Shown: piece by piece, positions 36,650 to 48,846 of the stretch
Position numbering within the stretch: position 1 is the first letter of the stretch
How the letters are laid out: every line of letters begins with the position of its first letter
DNA from: Tyto alba
Taxonomy: Eukaryota; Chordata; Aves; Strigiformes; Tytonidae
Reading direction: 5' to 3'
Length of the DNA: 64,000 nucleotides
Assembly: GCF_018691265.1 (NCBI RefSeq)
Contig: NW_024881330.1
Span: forward strand, 21,170,386-21,234,385
Notes under the pieces: generated by a model
Database searches by the model: none
Seen by the model: the letters and a program-made list of their open reading frames with translations, nothing else
What the model was told of the DNA's origin: nothing
Position numbers and translations under genes: made by a program

Positions 36650-39600
36650 AGGCTTAGTCCATTTAGAGGTAAGGGGCACAAAATCTCACACCACATTCTC
36701 AGTTATACACAGAACCACCTGGAATGGGGGAAGAATATATTTCTACATTTTTTTAGCTTTTGATTTCATATGGCATACCATTAGTTTGACTCATATCACA
36801 AAGACACGGTAGGAGTATTTGGTGGGAATCACTATAAAACAGGCTGCAGATGAATCCAGCCCTGTTTCCTCCCATACAGACATTTTATACTCAGCACCAA
36901 TGGAGCTTCCTGAAAAGAATGACCGAAGTTTGATTTTGGGCTTCTAGGTCATGGTTTCACCTTGACAGGAGCTCTTTCATTTCAAGCAGTAACATTTGCC
37001 AGGATCCCTAACATGTTTTCATTTTTGTCAAGAAGTGCAGGAAAAAAAAAGAAGTATGAAAAAATGATAAATCTTAATTCACAAGCTGCAGGACTATCTC
37101 TGTGTCTCCAGCACAAAACTTCAAATCCAATCCAGGACCTGGATGTGTATTAGAAGGCTGCAGATTTAAACCTTGTCCACCATGATCAAACTGGATTTAT
37201 GGAGCATCATAACTCTCCAGACACCATCCAGCAGCTTATTAATTTAATAGACTCCTGTCCATTCCATGATGTTCCTGCCCTGACAGTCTCTCAAGATAAG
37301 GCGAAAGCCTTTTGACAGGACAGAGTGCATATATATTTTCTTCTGTTTTCTTGTGGATGGGGTTGTCGACAACTTGAAATGTGTGGCTCAGCAAATTTGG
37401 GGGCTTTTTTTCTTCTTTCTTGCTTTGCAGGGAAGATGACAGAGTTAATGCCACCATGAGCCATGGGGGTCACAAGGTTTACTGCAGTCCTCAATATTTA
37501 TTTAGCATAATGGATGGAAAAAAAAATAATTTAATTAAAAAGAAAATAAAACATATTTAGCATCTATGTCATAACTTAAAATAATGACAACATTTTTCTT
37601 AAAATGTTTTCTAAATGACTGATTCTACTGCAATTGACTTAGAAAAATGAGGGATAAATACGTATCTTGGAAAAAAAGCTATCTCTGTATCATGCTTGCA
37701 TTTGTTTTTGCCGGTGGTCTGAATGGTTGAAGCAATATTTCTTTTCACATGGTCCCAGTGTGAAGTATAGACTGGGCTTCTTTTCCATCCTGAGCATATT
37801 CTCATGGGTGAGTGTTAGACTCAGTTTACAGCTTTTTATAGCTTCAGTCCAAAATATATAATTCCGTGCAAATCATGTCAGTATTCTGCCTCTTTCCTTG
37901 CCTCTTCAAATGAAAAATAATTCCAATTTCAAACTACGAAATAAACTACACAATAAGTGACAAGAACACAAGAAAAAACACAAACCAATGTACATATGAG
38001 AACAACCTAATAATATCACTTGGCTGCTATGCAAATGAAATGCACTAATAATGAACAAAAGCATTTTCATATTGAAAGTGGAAATATAGCTGTACCCCTG
38101 AATTTCTTGTCATCTTCCCTTTATTATCTACCTGCTCAGAATTTAGAGGGCATGTAATAATTCACTGCATGCTATTATATGCATATTATACTAATTCCAT
38201 AAAGATGCATAAAATAACCTTTTTCTTGTAGATAATTAAGACCATATACAAGGCCCTGACCTCTAAACTTCCTAAAGCAGATAATCCCCCATTGGATTTA
38301 TTTGCATAGGTAAAAAATAAAAATAAGGAAAAAGTGCAGTCTTGCTTAGTGAGTTCATTGAAGCTGAATTGTGTCTGAATTAAGTCCACAATACTATGTC
38401 TGCCATCAGCAAGCAATAAATATCACTAGTCATGCGGACACAGTACTTTCTCCCTCTGTGTCCAGGGAGGAAAGCAGCAGGACTGATTTGCAATATTTTT
38501 GCTTGCAACAGTGTCGTTAGGCACCCTGCCTTCTCAACATCCCAGCAAAATCAAACATGAATCGTGCCACCTTCTTGCTACCAATCCTGTCTTTATGTCC
38601 ATATCCATTACACTTTCTTCCAATGACTGTGAAGGTATATTGCCCTTATAGAGTTATTTTATATAAGCATTATACACATATTAATATTTCTCTTGAGAAA
38701 TATTTTGCAATTTTTCAGTGCTGTGGAAAAAGAAATGTAAAACAAACTCTTCCATGGACCTTTGATATTATGATGTGTCACACGCATTTTGTTAAAAACT
38801 CAGATTTTTTGTCAGTGGGTCCAAAGAAAGAACAAAAACCTGTAGTGCCACCAAAGGGTTCAGCACATTGTTTACCTAATGGAGGCATCCAGTGGGACAG
38901 CAGATATTGCAATTTTCTGACTGTCCATGTGGAACAGACTAAGTAAATTCACTCAATTTTCTTTTAATAGTATGTGCAAAGAAGCCCCTTGCAATCTGTA
39001 ATATATGCCCCAAGTTAACCTTTGGCCTATCAAACAACTCAGTTCTCTGACCCCAAACAAAATATACTCATATTCTAATGCAGCAGCGTTTAAACTCTTT
39101 ATGATGTTTGACCTGTGTCTCATTAGGGTCTCTGATGTTATATGTCTGTGGTGCAATGTACCATTACATTGCCTGAAGTTGAAAGGAAAAAAAGAAGTAT
39201 TGCTAGCTGAAAACCAATTTGCTGGGGAAAACATGGTACCAAGGATCTCACAGAAGAGTTAAGAAAAGTAATTCTCTGTCACTAAAGAAAAATTCAAGAA
39301 CCCTTCTGTTGTAACAATTGACTTTTCCTATATGTTAAAAATAGACTGTTTAAATTACCAAAATTAATTAAAAATTGCCTTAAATTCTTACTAGCAATTT
39401 CATGTAACTCTTTTAGAGTGTTTGTATCTTCAACGCATGGCACATACATCATCTAAATAAGTCATCCCAGTACCAATGAAGTAAGTAAACGGTTCTGTAT
39501 TTAGTGACTTGAAGTCAACCACGGGTCCGCACAGCCAGGGGAAGCCCTGGGAGAGCTGAGTGCAGCCCTCTGCTTCTAGCCCTGACTTCTGCTCTACCCT

Positions 39601-40190
39601 CTCCTGTGTGCTGCCTCTCCTTGAGTTTCTATTTATAAATTAGCTACATGACACCGTTTCAGTGTGGGCAGCTGTCATTTTAACTAATCTCATCCTGTAA
39701 ATCCACTCTAGCAGGCTTGTTCTCTACTGTGATTGGAGAACAGACTTTTTGGGACATCTTTCAAAAGCAGCATCTGTTTGAGCAAGCACCCATCCCTTAG
39801 CTGTGTGGAGAAGCACTCCCCTGAATTTCCTACAGCCCCCATCCCCAGTTTTGTGTTCACCAAAAGAAGATGACAATTGTCAGATCTCACCCTTAGGCAA
39901 CATCCTCCCTAGTCAGGATTTTGTGATAGTCGCTCAGTGGGCACTGACTGTGATTTCACTTATGGAGGGATGGAGGCTTTTTACAGCGTTCAATATCATG
40001 TGTCTGCACCACTGGGACAATTAAAAAGGACAATCCTGAGGAATTACTTGTGAAGATGTCACACTGTGCCTGTGGAACCGTGCTGGGGCGAGGATGTTTT
40101 TTTTTTCTTCTCCTGCATCCTCTCAGAAATAACGAAGGGCATAAACTAGTCACTGAGGCCAGGCAGAGGAGGAAATAACATCAGTAAATC
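36650..40190. other. Noncoding stretch, no gene seen
   Basis: Frames reach 129 codons (38,557-38,946, plus) with no recognisable domain. An exact POU octamer ATGCAAAT lies at 38,029-38,036 beside a GAACAAAAG SOX-like word. No mobile element ends or RNA genes were recognised. Confidence 0.6.
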
Positions 40191-40199
40191 ACTAATGGA

Positions 40200-40800
40200 A
40201 ATGCAAAACCAAACACCGCCTCACGCGAAATGAGATGATGGACGGCTCAAGAGGCGTGCAAGTCGCTGCCAGCGGCCGGCTCCTTTTCGGCAGCCGAACC
40301 CAAGCCCGTCCCTCTGCACCATCCCCCAGCACCCAGCCCTCTCTCTCCCTCCAAAGGGCAGCCGTCAAGGCAGACATTTTCCGATTTGGGGTTTGCAGCA
40401 GGAGATGTGCCCCGCAGCTGCCACCCAGCCGGGCAGCGTGCCCGGTGGCACGCAACGCAACCCAACCGGCCCAGACACACACGTTAAACATGTTGGTTTT
40501 CCTGCACAGACTTATCCTGTGGTGCTCTGCAATCAATTACTGTTATACCACCATCATTAATAATTTTCTTAATGAAAATGATTCTGTTGATCTCCGTTGT
40601 ATTTTAATTATCAGAGTTAAGCATAATTACACTGCAGCTCTGAGCTGGCATGTAGACTCCTTTAGGGCGCAATTTTGTTTTAACACACTGATAATGTAAT
40701 TTTACATTGTGTCAGTTGTTTAGTTATTATCCAGTCGTACAATTCCGCTGTATTCCTGATAACAGATAATAACCTTAGCACCTCCTATATCCTGAAGTCA
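40200..40800. promoter_or_regulatory. Bipartite element: CpG-rich half joined to a TAAT/GATA-rich half
   Basis: From 40,217 to 40,482 there are about 21 CpGs in GC-rich sequence. From about 40,520 to 40,780 the sequence turns AT-rich with many TAAT cores (CATTAATAATTTTCTTAATG), AATCAATTAC and a TGATAACAGATAA double GATA word at 40,757-40,769. Plus and minus frames of 154 and 114 codons cross the CpG half but show no family; such frames are expected in GC-rich DNA. This is one of the two strongest enhancer candidates in the window. Conservation and activity are inferred. Confidence 0.45.
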
Positions 40801-41796
40801 TTTAAAAAGCAATATTGGAATTTCACAACTAGCTAACTTAATCGTCTTATGATTTTATAATTCCCACAGCTAAATATTTGTACAGACACCCTGTTTGAAC
40901 AATGCCACTAAACATACGGTATCCATACATTTCACATAAATGGCTTAAATAACATCTAGAAAAATGTCTGTTACATGAGCATGGTTTTCAGTCTGTGCAA
41001 CTGTGTTTTTTACACAGTTTCTATTCTATTCAGTAGTAATTCACTTTTTAAAATCTCTTACAGTCTCAGTGGAAGATCTACAGTTAATACCCCAGCCCCC
41101 TCCTAGGTTATGGAGGGACTTCTACCTCTGTTCTTAGAGATTCACCAGGTCTGATGCAGAACTTTGTTAAGCATGAATGCTTCTCAAGTATATTATGTTG
41201 CGATGATCATACAGTTCATGCATTAATATTTCCCACCAATGTATCTTGCTTGAATTACTGAAACTCTGTAGCTGTTTTTTGGAAAGAACATATTTCTAAT
41301 TCTAGATAAGATACAATTCCTAAAATCTGTCTCTAAAATTTAAGTTACTGTTTCTAGGACATCTTTAAAATTATTGAATAGACTATTTTTGAAGCACAAG
41401 AGAAGTTTGACATAAATATTAAAACAAAAAGAGCATGTCTTTTAAATGTAATTACAGTTGTAAAAGTTTCCTTTCAAAAAAATGGAATGGGATAATGGCA
41501 CATGCCACGAGTAGCAAGCTTGTATCAGAGCTTATAAAGAGGTATACTAATGAACTGTCTTTCTCTTTTCTAATTTGTCCTAGTATTGGAGAAATGTAGT
41601 TATATAAAATACAGAGAGAAATAAATGATCCTAGCTAAACAGAATTAATTTCAAATACTGAATAGTTATTTCATAGTTATCTATTCACTCTGAATATACT
41701 CAGATGTATGATTTCAAGTAACTGGTTTCTTAATCTAAAAATTTATAAGGAAGATGAATTGTGATTCCACTGTAATAACTTAGCAATGTAATCCTA

Positions 41797-41817
41797 TATA
41801 TGTACATTGTACATATA
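41797..41817. repeat. Near-perfect palindrome, 10-bp arms
   Basis: TATATGTACA and its exact complement are separated by a single T. It is AT-rich and sits inside a CATA-rich stretch. Confidence 0.85.
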
Positions 41818-44737
41818 CACATACATATGTGCACGCAGTTTTTGTATTTGCTTGCCTAGGGAAAAAAAATTATTGAGAGTTTTGAAGACAAATAGGGAGT
41901 TAGCTGGACAGCTCAGATTCACTTTCAATAGGAACTACATGTGTCATTCTTCTCCCTGTGTTTATTCCATGTGCAAAACGTGGGTGACTATGGTGCCCCC
42001 AGCTCCTAGTGAACTGGAAGTCAGGCTGACATTCCTATGCTCTCCTGAAAGACCTGGAGAAAATTCTGTTCTCAAAGATATCACTGTAATGAGCTAAAAG
42101 GGAATATGGCATGTGCTTCTGAGTCAGCAACTTATCGACCAATATCTCGTACTGCTAGTCAATTCTTAAACTTATTTTCCTCTTAGAAATGTGCCAATTT
42201 ACTCCACTCATCTCAGCTTGGGTATAGTAAGGAAAAAGAGCTCTCAGGTGACCAAATCTACTCCATGTACAATTCCACACATTTGTTCAGCGAATTGCTT
42301 TCAGAAATAACAATGTATTGCTAAGCAAACTAAGAAAATTATACACAACTACAACATAATATCGAATTACAACTAGATGCCAACTGACTCCATTTCATTA
42401 GAAGTAATGGAGTTATAGGAGACAGAAAGCTAACACAAATCAAGGCAGTGTAATCTGGAATGATGAGATACAAATTGAAGGAAGAAACATTATTCTATTT
42501 ATTTATTTTACCATCTTCTATTTGACATTGTTTTGTGATCCAAGACAATTAATCTTTCCAGCACAAAAATCCCAGCAGAGCTCAAGGCAAATGTAGGTTC
42601 TTAATGAACGACAGAGCAGCCAACTCAAAGCAGAGAGATGAACAGAATGCTGTGAAGGTGAACCATATCTACAACATTTTCCACATTAGTTTAGTGAAGT
42701 AGCAGGTTTTTAACATGTATTTATAAATTAGAGATAGGGATAACAGAATTCACTTTGAGCACTGTATGATTATCTCACAAAACCTGTTAACCAAGTATTA
42801 GAATAACCAGCATCATCAGAGAAACAAAATCCAGAACATTTGAATGAAGAGACTAATATTTTGGGCTACTCATATTGCACCAAACTGAAGAAAGGGTTTA
42901 GTATTTGAAAAAAAAAAATAATCGTATTTCAATAGATTCAATCAGACAGATAGCACTGAAACTGTCTAATGAATTAGTTAGTGTTTGTAAAGTACTTTGA
43001 AGATGAAAAATCTTACTGGTATATATGTGCTAAGTATTCTTATAATTACAGAAAGAATATCATACCTGATAAGACATCATCCTACGGGAACTTGTAGAAG
43101 CAGTATTTTGGAGTGAAAGAAATTTCCCATTACATTAAAAAGTTGTTGCAGAAAAGTTTGCCTGTGAGTATTCAATACTATGGATAGCAAACTGCAGCTC
43201 TGGGTTCATGAGAAAAGTTTCACTATGTTATTCAGAGCACTTTGCTGCTTCTTCCACTTGGGCAGCAATCAGCAAGCTGTGAAGGAAAGGCAGCTCAACC
43301 CTTTTTAGATTTGAGCCCAGTTATCCAGTACTGCAGGTGTTTCAGGTTGCAGAATGAATGTGTTGGCATTCTGCAATTATAATAGAATTTATAAGACCCT
43401 GGTGTGCAACTCATTTTTAACATGCAAATTCCCTATTTTCAGCATTTCAGCTTTCAAAGGCTTGTGGCAGTTTAAAAGCAATCCTCTTATAAGTGTATAA
43501 ATTGCAATGATTATAAGAACAAGTTGTAATTGTTTCTAGTAAGTTTTTAGGAGTCTTTGATGTTATGATTAGTGTTTTGTATGTTAATATATTGATATGG
43601 GTGCTTATTTGCCTGGATGCTTGTATGCTGAAATGGTCACTAGGTTGCCTCAGCAAACAATCTTTGATCTCAGTAGGTCTGTTTGGTTAGAAATAAAACC
43701 TAAAAGAAATTAAACAAGAACAGTGCATGTTCTGAAGTATTCACAAAGTGCTGAGATTGATGATTGAAATACAAGGAATGAAAGTCAGAGTTTTGCAATA
43801 CGATCTTCAGGGGGAATGCCAAAAACAGCTACACTAAGTAAGTTATTCTTAGTTCCTGTATTCAAGTGTTGGGATTTTTAGTGGTTTAGGGTTTTGTTTG
43901 CTTTTTTGTTTGTTTGGTTGGTTGTTTTTCTTACATACTGTAATGATACCATAAACACATTTATAAATCTTCCACAGTGACTGACCAAACAGCATGGTGC
44001 ATAGTCCATGGCACTATGGACTGAACCCAAGGTTCTCTGGGTTGATTCAAGATGCAAGACAAAAGCCTTTGCACCTTGAACCAAAGTAGCTGTTAGATGT
44101 GGTAGGTTAAACAAAGCCTGTTTGGGGGATCTCGTAAGAACTCATACTGACTTGCGCAAATCTGACAATTCACACAAGACAGAAATGATATGCATTGCCA
44201 CTAGCCAGTACATTCCAGTGAAGCATCATCACGTCATGCCACTACACAGAGATGGGAATGTCAGAGGTGACAACCCTGAAATCCAGTTCCAGTTATCTTC
44301 TGTTACCATGCTGACATGAAGTCTTATCATAGTCCAATCAAGTTCACATTCTTCTTAGAAAATCAGATTTCAGTTAGTAGTCTACAATGTCATGTAACAT
44401 GGAGAAATGCTATCCACTATACCCAATAAAATGTCAGAAGGAATTCACCTATTTAAAGTGTACAGATTTTACTGATGTTTCCCAAGAGGAACTAACTCTC
44501 AGCGAGAAATGGATGGTATGTCTAATGTCAGTTGATGTCCTTCTGTACATATAAAGCATTTAGCACACTACAAACACCATGCAGGGCTTTCATACTATTA
44601 AAAGATTAAAAAAAAGAAAAAAGTGCAAAACCAAAACATGGTAGGAAAATGGAAATGAAAACTGTTTCACTTTAAGGGGAGACAATCTACTTAATTTTCC
44701 TATTATACAACAGGTGTATCTTTATCTCAGTACATTA

Positions 44738-44932
<195 letters not shown>

Positions 44933-46088
44933 TTAAGAACTTGAATAATAATAGTAATAATCATTTTATTTGCAAACAACAAATCTCCAAACCCATAAGC
45001 CAAAGTCTTATTCCCCTGCCTCAGGATTTTTTTAAGAAGACACAAGCAGTAAGCTTTAGTTGTTTCATTGATTGAATGGTGGAACTATTATCAAGGATTT
45101 TTTCGAATGATATTGGATCAGATCTCCAAGATTAAGCAGATCTCTGGTGGCTGAGAATTATAAAGGGAATGCAGATGACTTTCACAGCAAAGAGCCAAGT
45201 GTTTAGAAGTGAACTTTAGACACATTGTACTTCATTATCAATGGGATCTCACTATTTCCTGAAACAGACAGGAAAGAATTTAAAGAATCAGTATCCATTT
45301 CAAAGATCTGTCCTGGGTAACATTTGTATTATCATAGGAAATTGTTCTGAATGGATAATGGAATTTTTCCCCTTTTGCTAAGTGTCGATGTGTGATTTTA
45401 CTATGTCTGAAACAATAATAATGATAATGATTCACTGCACTTTGTCTCTGAAAAGACTGTAAAAAAAGTTGAATTAATAAATTCAAAGGCACAAAAGTAA
45501 AGCATGACATCCATTGCACCTGAAAGGCACACAGGCAAGGAGATGTACATTTAACGAAACCATCTCCTGTGTATATTTCAGATTCTGTATTTAGAGAATT
45601 TGGTATTTGAGGAGAAAAGGTAAAGCTTCAAATTCATTAACTCCTTTTACTAATCAAATGGCAAAAACCCTGTGGGCAATCCTGAGTTTGTCAGTATATG
45701 GTAGTGAGATGCCACTTAAGACTTCTATCATTCACTATTCTCTTTCTCTGTATCAAGCACGAAACCACAACAAAGTACAGCAGTCACCACATAATTTTTT
45801 TTTCTTTCCCTGGGATAGAATTCTAAGACGTTCCAATCTTTTGAAGAGAATTTGATTAATTGTTTTTATATTACACCAATAATTCTCTAGTTGGCTCCAG
45901 TTATGTTCTATTGTGAAATTCCATATGATTAAGACAGTTAAAAAAAAAGTTAAGATACACAAAATCATATATTTACATGGACATTCCAGATGCATTGGCC
46001 ACACTTATTATCTATGAATGTTCTAGAAATGTAGTGAAGTATATTAAGAGTTACCAGAGAACACACTGCATTCCCCAAATGTACATAA

Positions 46089-46112
46089 AAATATTTAGTG
46101 AACTAAATATTT
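46089..46112. repeat. Inverted repeat, 10-bp arms and 4-nt loop
   Basis: AAATATTTAG and CTAAATATTT flank TGAA. A small perfect hairpin in AT-rich DNA with no recognised function. Confidence 0.85.
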
Positions 46113-46632
46113 AGATAGTGTACTAGTTAAAATATTTTTGTTATATGTGATTAAATTAATAATCTTATATAAGAAATATTTAATATAATTTCTGAATGTG
46201 ATTGAATGTCACCATTTTCATATTTTGTGGGTTTTTTTGATCCTTTTATTCTCTAATACTGTTTTATCAAATGTAGTATTTCTTGATTAATTTGTATTTT
46301 ATGGTTTGGATTTTTCATTCAAGTGTTTATGCAGTCACACATCTTCTATATGCACTCCATGACTTTATTCATTTTCCAGAAGTGTTGGAAAAAACAGATA
46401 TAAACAAAGATTTAAATTAGTAAAAGGGAAGGTAACAGCAACAATATATCTACCTAGTGCAGAAATACTGCAACAAGAAACATGCAATGTCTCAGTTCCT
46501 AATACTGCTTTTTCTACAGGAAGTTGCAGAAAGTGTATTTGCTTATATGAAGTATTACAAGAGTCAACCCAACAGCATGCTTTTGAAATCTGAATTTAAA
46601 TTCTGGTTTCTAATTGGCCAGTAAACAAGACC

Positions 46633-46649
46633 AAAAAAAAAAAAAAAAA
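46633..46649 (+). repeat. Poly(A) tract, 17 bp
   Basis: A homopolymer run. No retroposon body was recognised. Confidence 0.9.
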
Positions 46650-47187
46650 GGTTAAGTTCATATGTAAGTTATCAAGAAGCCTGATATTACCAATTAATAA
46701 ATCAGTGTAAAGTATTTACATATGGACTGCACAGAAAATGATGATATAAATGAGGCATGAATGGAAAAAGATCTGTAAGAGATGAGATGAAAGGTAATTG
46801 AAGTATGATCTCTGTCTTCTATTACAGAAAAGTCTGGACTTTAGTGTCATATTACACCAAAACAGTGCTAAGGCTGCTATGGAAATAAGAAGGAGTGGTT
46901 ATTCTTCACATAGATGAGAATCATACCCATATTAAATACAAACTTTAGCATGAATGTTAGCAACCATGACTGCATAGCAGTAATGAAGAGGAGGACCAGG
47001 ACATGTCCCTACCACATGCTGCATTTCTCCAACTGCCATTTCAGTCCAGACTTTAACATGTTTTTTGCACTTATATGTCCTCTCAGTTTCTGTTAATCCC
47101 AAATACAACCAAAAGACAGTGCGGTATTATCCAGGTAGTGGACTTTTCCAAGTACACCATAAATGATTAAGACATTCAAGTAAATTT

Positions 47188-47229
47188 GGTTTTGTTTGTT
47201 TGTTTGTTTGTTTGTTTGTTTGTTTTTTT
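47188..47229 (+). repeat. (TTTG)n tetranucleotide microsatellite
   Basis: About eight TTTG units followed by a T run. A typical simple repeat. Confidence 0.95.
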
Positions 47230-48305
47230 AAGTTAGAGGCCAAGTTAAATAACCAAACCAAATCAAAATTCTATCTTCTAAATGCAGAAGGGATCATCTA
47301 TTTAATTTTCACAAGATCTAATTCATATTTCTTGTTTTCTTCTTCCCAGACATCTGATATTTCATTATGTCTCTCCCATTTGTAAGGGTAATACTTGCAT
47401 TAAGGTGATATCAAAAAGTCTCAAATAATACCAGGATCTTCTTCTGCTGGGCAATAGTTTATTATCTACATAGACAGGACAAATAATATGTCCTGGGAAA
47501 GGATTATACTTAAACACATATTGCTGAGGAAGAAATGAGATGCAGTGATACCATTTGGCTTTCTCATGGAGATTAATTTCTCCTATAGTAAGTGGTAGCC
47601 TCAGTCCCAGGCCAACGGCCCTATTTCTTCTAGATGAGAGGAGCCCAGTCTGGTGCCTCATCACTTTTGAGGTAAAGCAGCAGCAGGTAGACTGAGCACC
47701 ATCAGTCAGGATGCAAGTCCACTTTGCCATCCCCCATTTACAGGGATTTTTTGGAACTTAAAGAACTACATGGAGATCACTAAATTAGCTTCCAGGTAGG
47801 CTTGGCAATAGAACTTGTAATCAGTTCAGCAGCTGCAAGTGGTCTCTAGGCACTCGAGATAGGCTGGAGGAGGAACAGGGTGTTTCGTCTCACAGCTCTG
47901 CTAGCCCAGAAGAGCTGGTGGACACCTCAAAAGAATTTCCCATTCTCCCATAGCTCTGCTCCCAAGCTGCACAGATATGTAAATAAACTTCTTGTAATAT
48001 GAAAGCAAAACTTCACAAGGCCCTGGCTGCTAGTAAAGCTTGGCAGCTCCACTAAGGGAGACGGGCAATGGTTTCTCTTTGAAGTATTTCACAGGCATAG
48101 TGTGTGAGCTGTTAAGATGAGTCAGGACCACCACAGCAGTTCTTGGGGTCTGGCATCCTGTGAGGTTCACACGTTCATAGGAGGTGTTCACCACTGACAA
48201 AGGCTTACTCTTGTTTTGCCTTGTTACATAGTAAGAATTGAAGCAAGCCTGCTGATTCAGGAAAGGCCATTTCCCTAAAATGGTTAAAAAGGAGAGACCC
48301 CAGTC
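47230..48305. other. Noncoding stretch before the LINE relic
   Basis: A minus-strand frame of 121 codons (47,365-47,730) and one of 92 (48,030-48,308) are unrecognised. I looked for the RT catalytic YxDD region that should lie upstream in an intact LINE and did not find it, so the relic seems 5'-truncated or decayed beyond recognition. Confidence 0.55.
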
Positions 48306-48309
48306 CAAG

Positions 48310-48778
48310 ATAACAAGAAGCCATGGTTAAATCAGTCATGCCTTTATCACCTCAAGATTAGACTACTGCAATGTGCTATACCTGAGGCTACATTTTAAAT
48401 CCATTTGAAAGCTGAAGCTGGTGCAGAATGCGGCAACCGGCTTGTAAAGCGGGATATTGTGCTTTGAGCGCATTACACCAGTGCCTTTTAATCTGCACTA
48501 AGTGTCTGTGGGATTTAAGGCACTGGTTACACCCTGTGAAGCCTGGGACCTCTGTGGTTGAGATACCTAACTGAGACCTGCCAGGTCCTTTGCCCCAACC
48601 GAACAACCAGGGCCAAGATCCACTGGGGAACATGAAAAAGGGCTTTCTTGGCTTGACACGGAAGAAACTCTTGGCAGAGCAGCATGTTCTTCATGACAGC
48701 TCTTTACCTTTGGGACACCATCCCACTTGAATTAAAGTATGTCGATGCTCTGACTCTCAGGTGAAAATCATCCTGTAA
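48310..48778 (+). mobile_element. Decayed L2/L3-like (CR1-superfamily) LINE reverse-transcriptase C-terminal fragment
   Basis: One plus-strand frame from about 48,310 reads SHAFITSRLDYCNVLY (RLDYCN at 48,355-48,372), then KLKLVQNAATGL at 48,409-48,444, then ERITPVPFNLH at 48,466-48,498 and VGFKALV to 48,528. This matches in order the C-terminal half of L2/L3-type LINE ORF2 proteins (RLDYCN, LQLVQNAAARL, ITPVLxxLHWLP, FKxLV). In-frame stops at 48,406, 48,445 and 48,499 show it is dead. The LHWLP tryptophan is replaced by a stop. After a frameshift near 48,545 the homology resumes as LWLRYLTE from 48,552 and ends with LWDTIPLE at 48,708-48,731. The canonical avian CR1 C-terminus lacks the RLDYCN arrangement, so this is an older lineage. 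The catalytic and endonuclease domains are not visible. Exact family assignment is uncertain. Confidence 0.8.
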
Positions 48779-48830
48779 TCCGTAAGATGTATTTGTCATA
48801 CTGTAATATTTAGTTGGTCATTCCCAAAAT

Positions 48831-48846
48831 GGTGGTGGTGGTGGTA
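48831..48846 (+). repeat. (GGT)n trinucleotide repeat
   Basis: Five GGT units, about 60 bp after the LINE relic ends. A minor simple repeat. Confidence 0.85.

Noticed and set aside
38557..38946. 129-codon plus-strand frame
   Set aside because: No recognised family. Length is within chance expectation for 64 kb read in six frames.
40235..40699. 154-codon plus-strand frame across the CpG-rich segment
   Set aside because: The opposite strand is also open over much of the same interval, as expected in GC-rich noncoding DNA. The C-terminal part is read from AT-rich homeodomain sites and has no domain.
47365..47730. 121-codon minus-strand frame near the LINE relic
   Set aside because: Opposite strand to the LINE and no retroelement motifs, so it is neither part of that element nor a supported gene.
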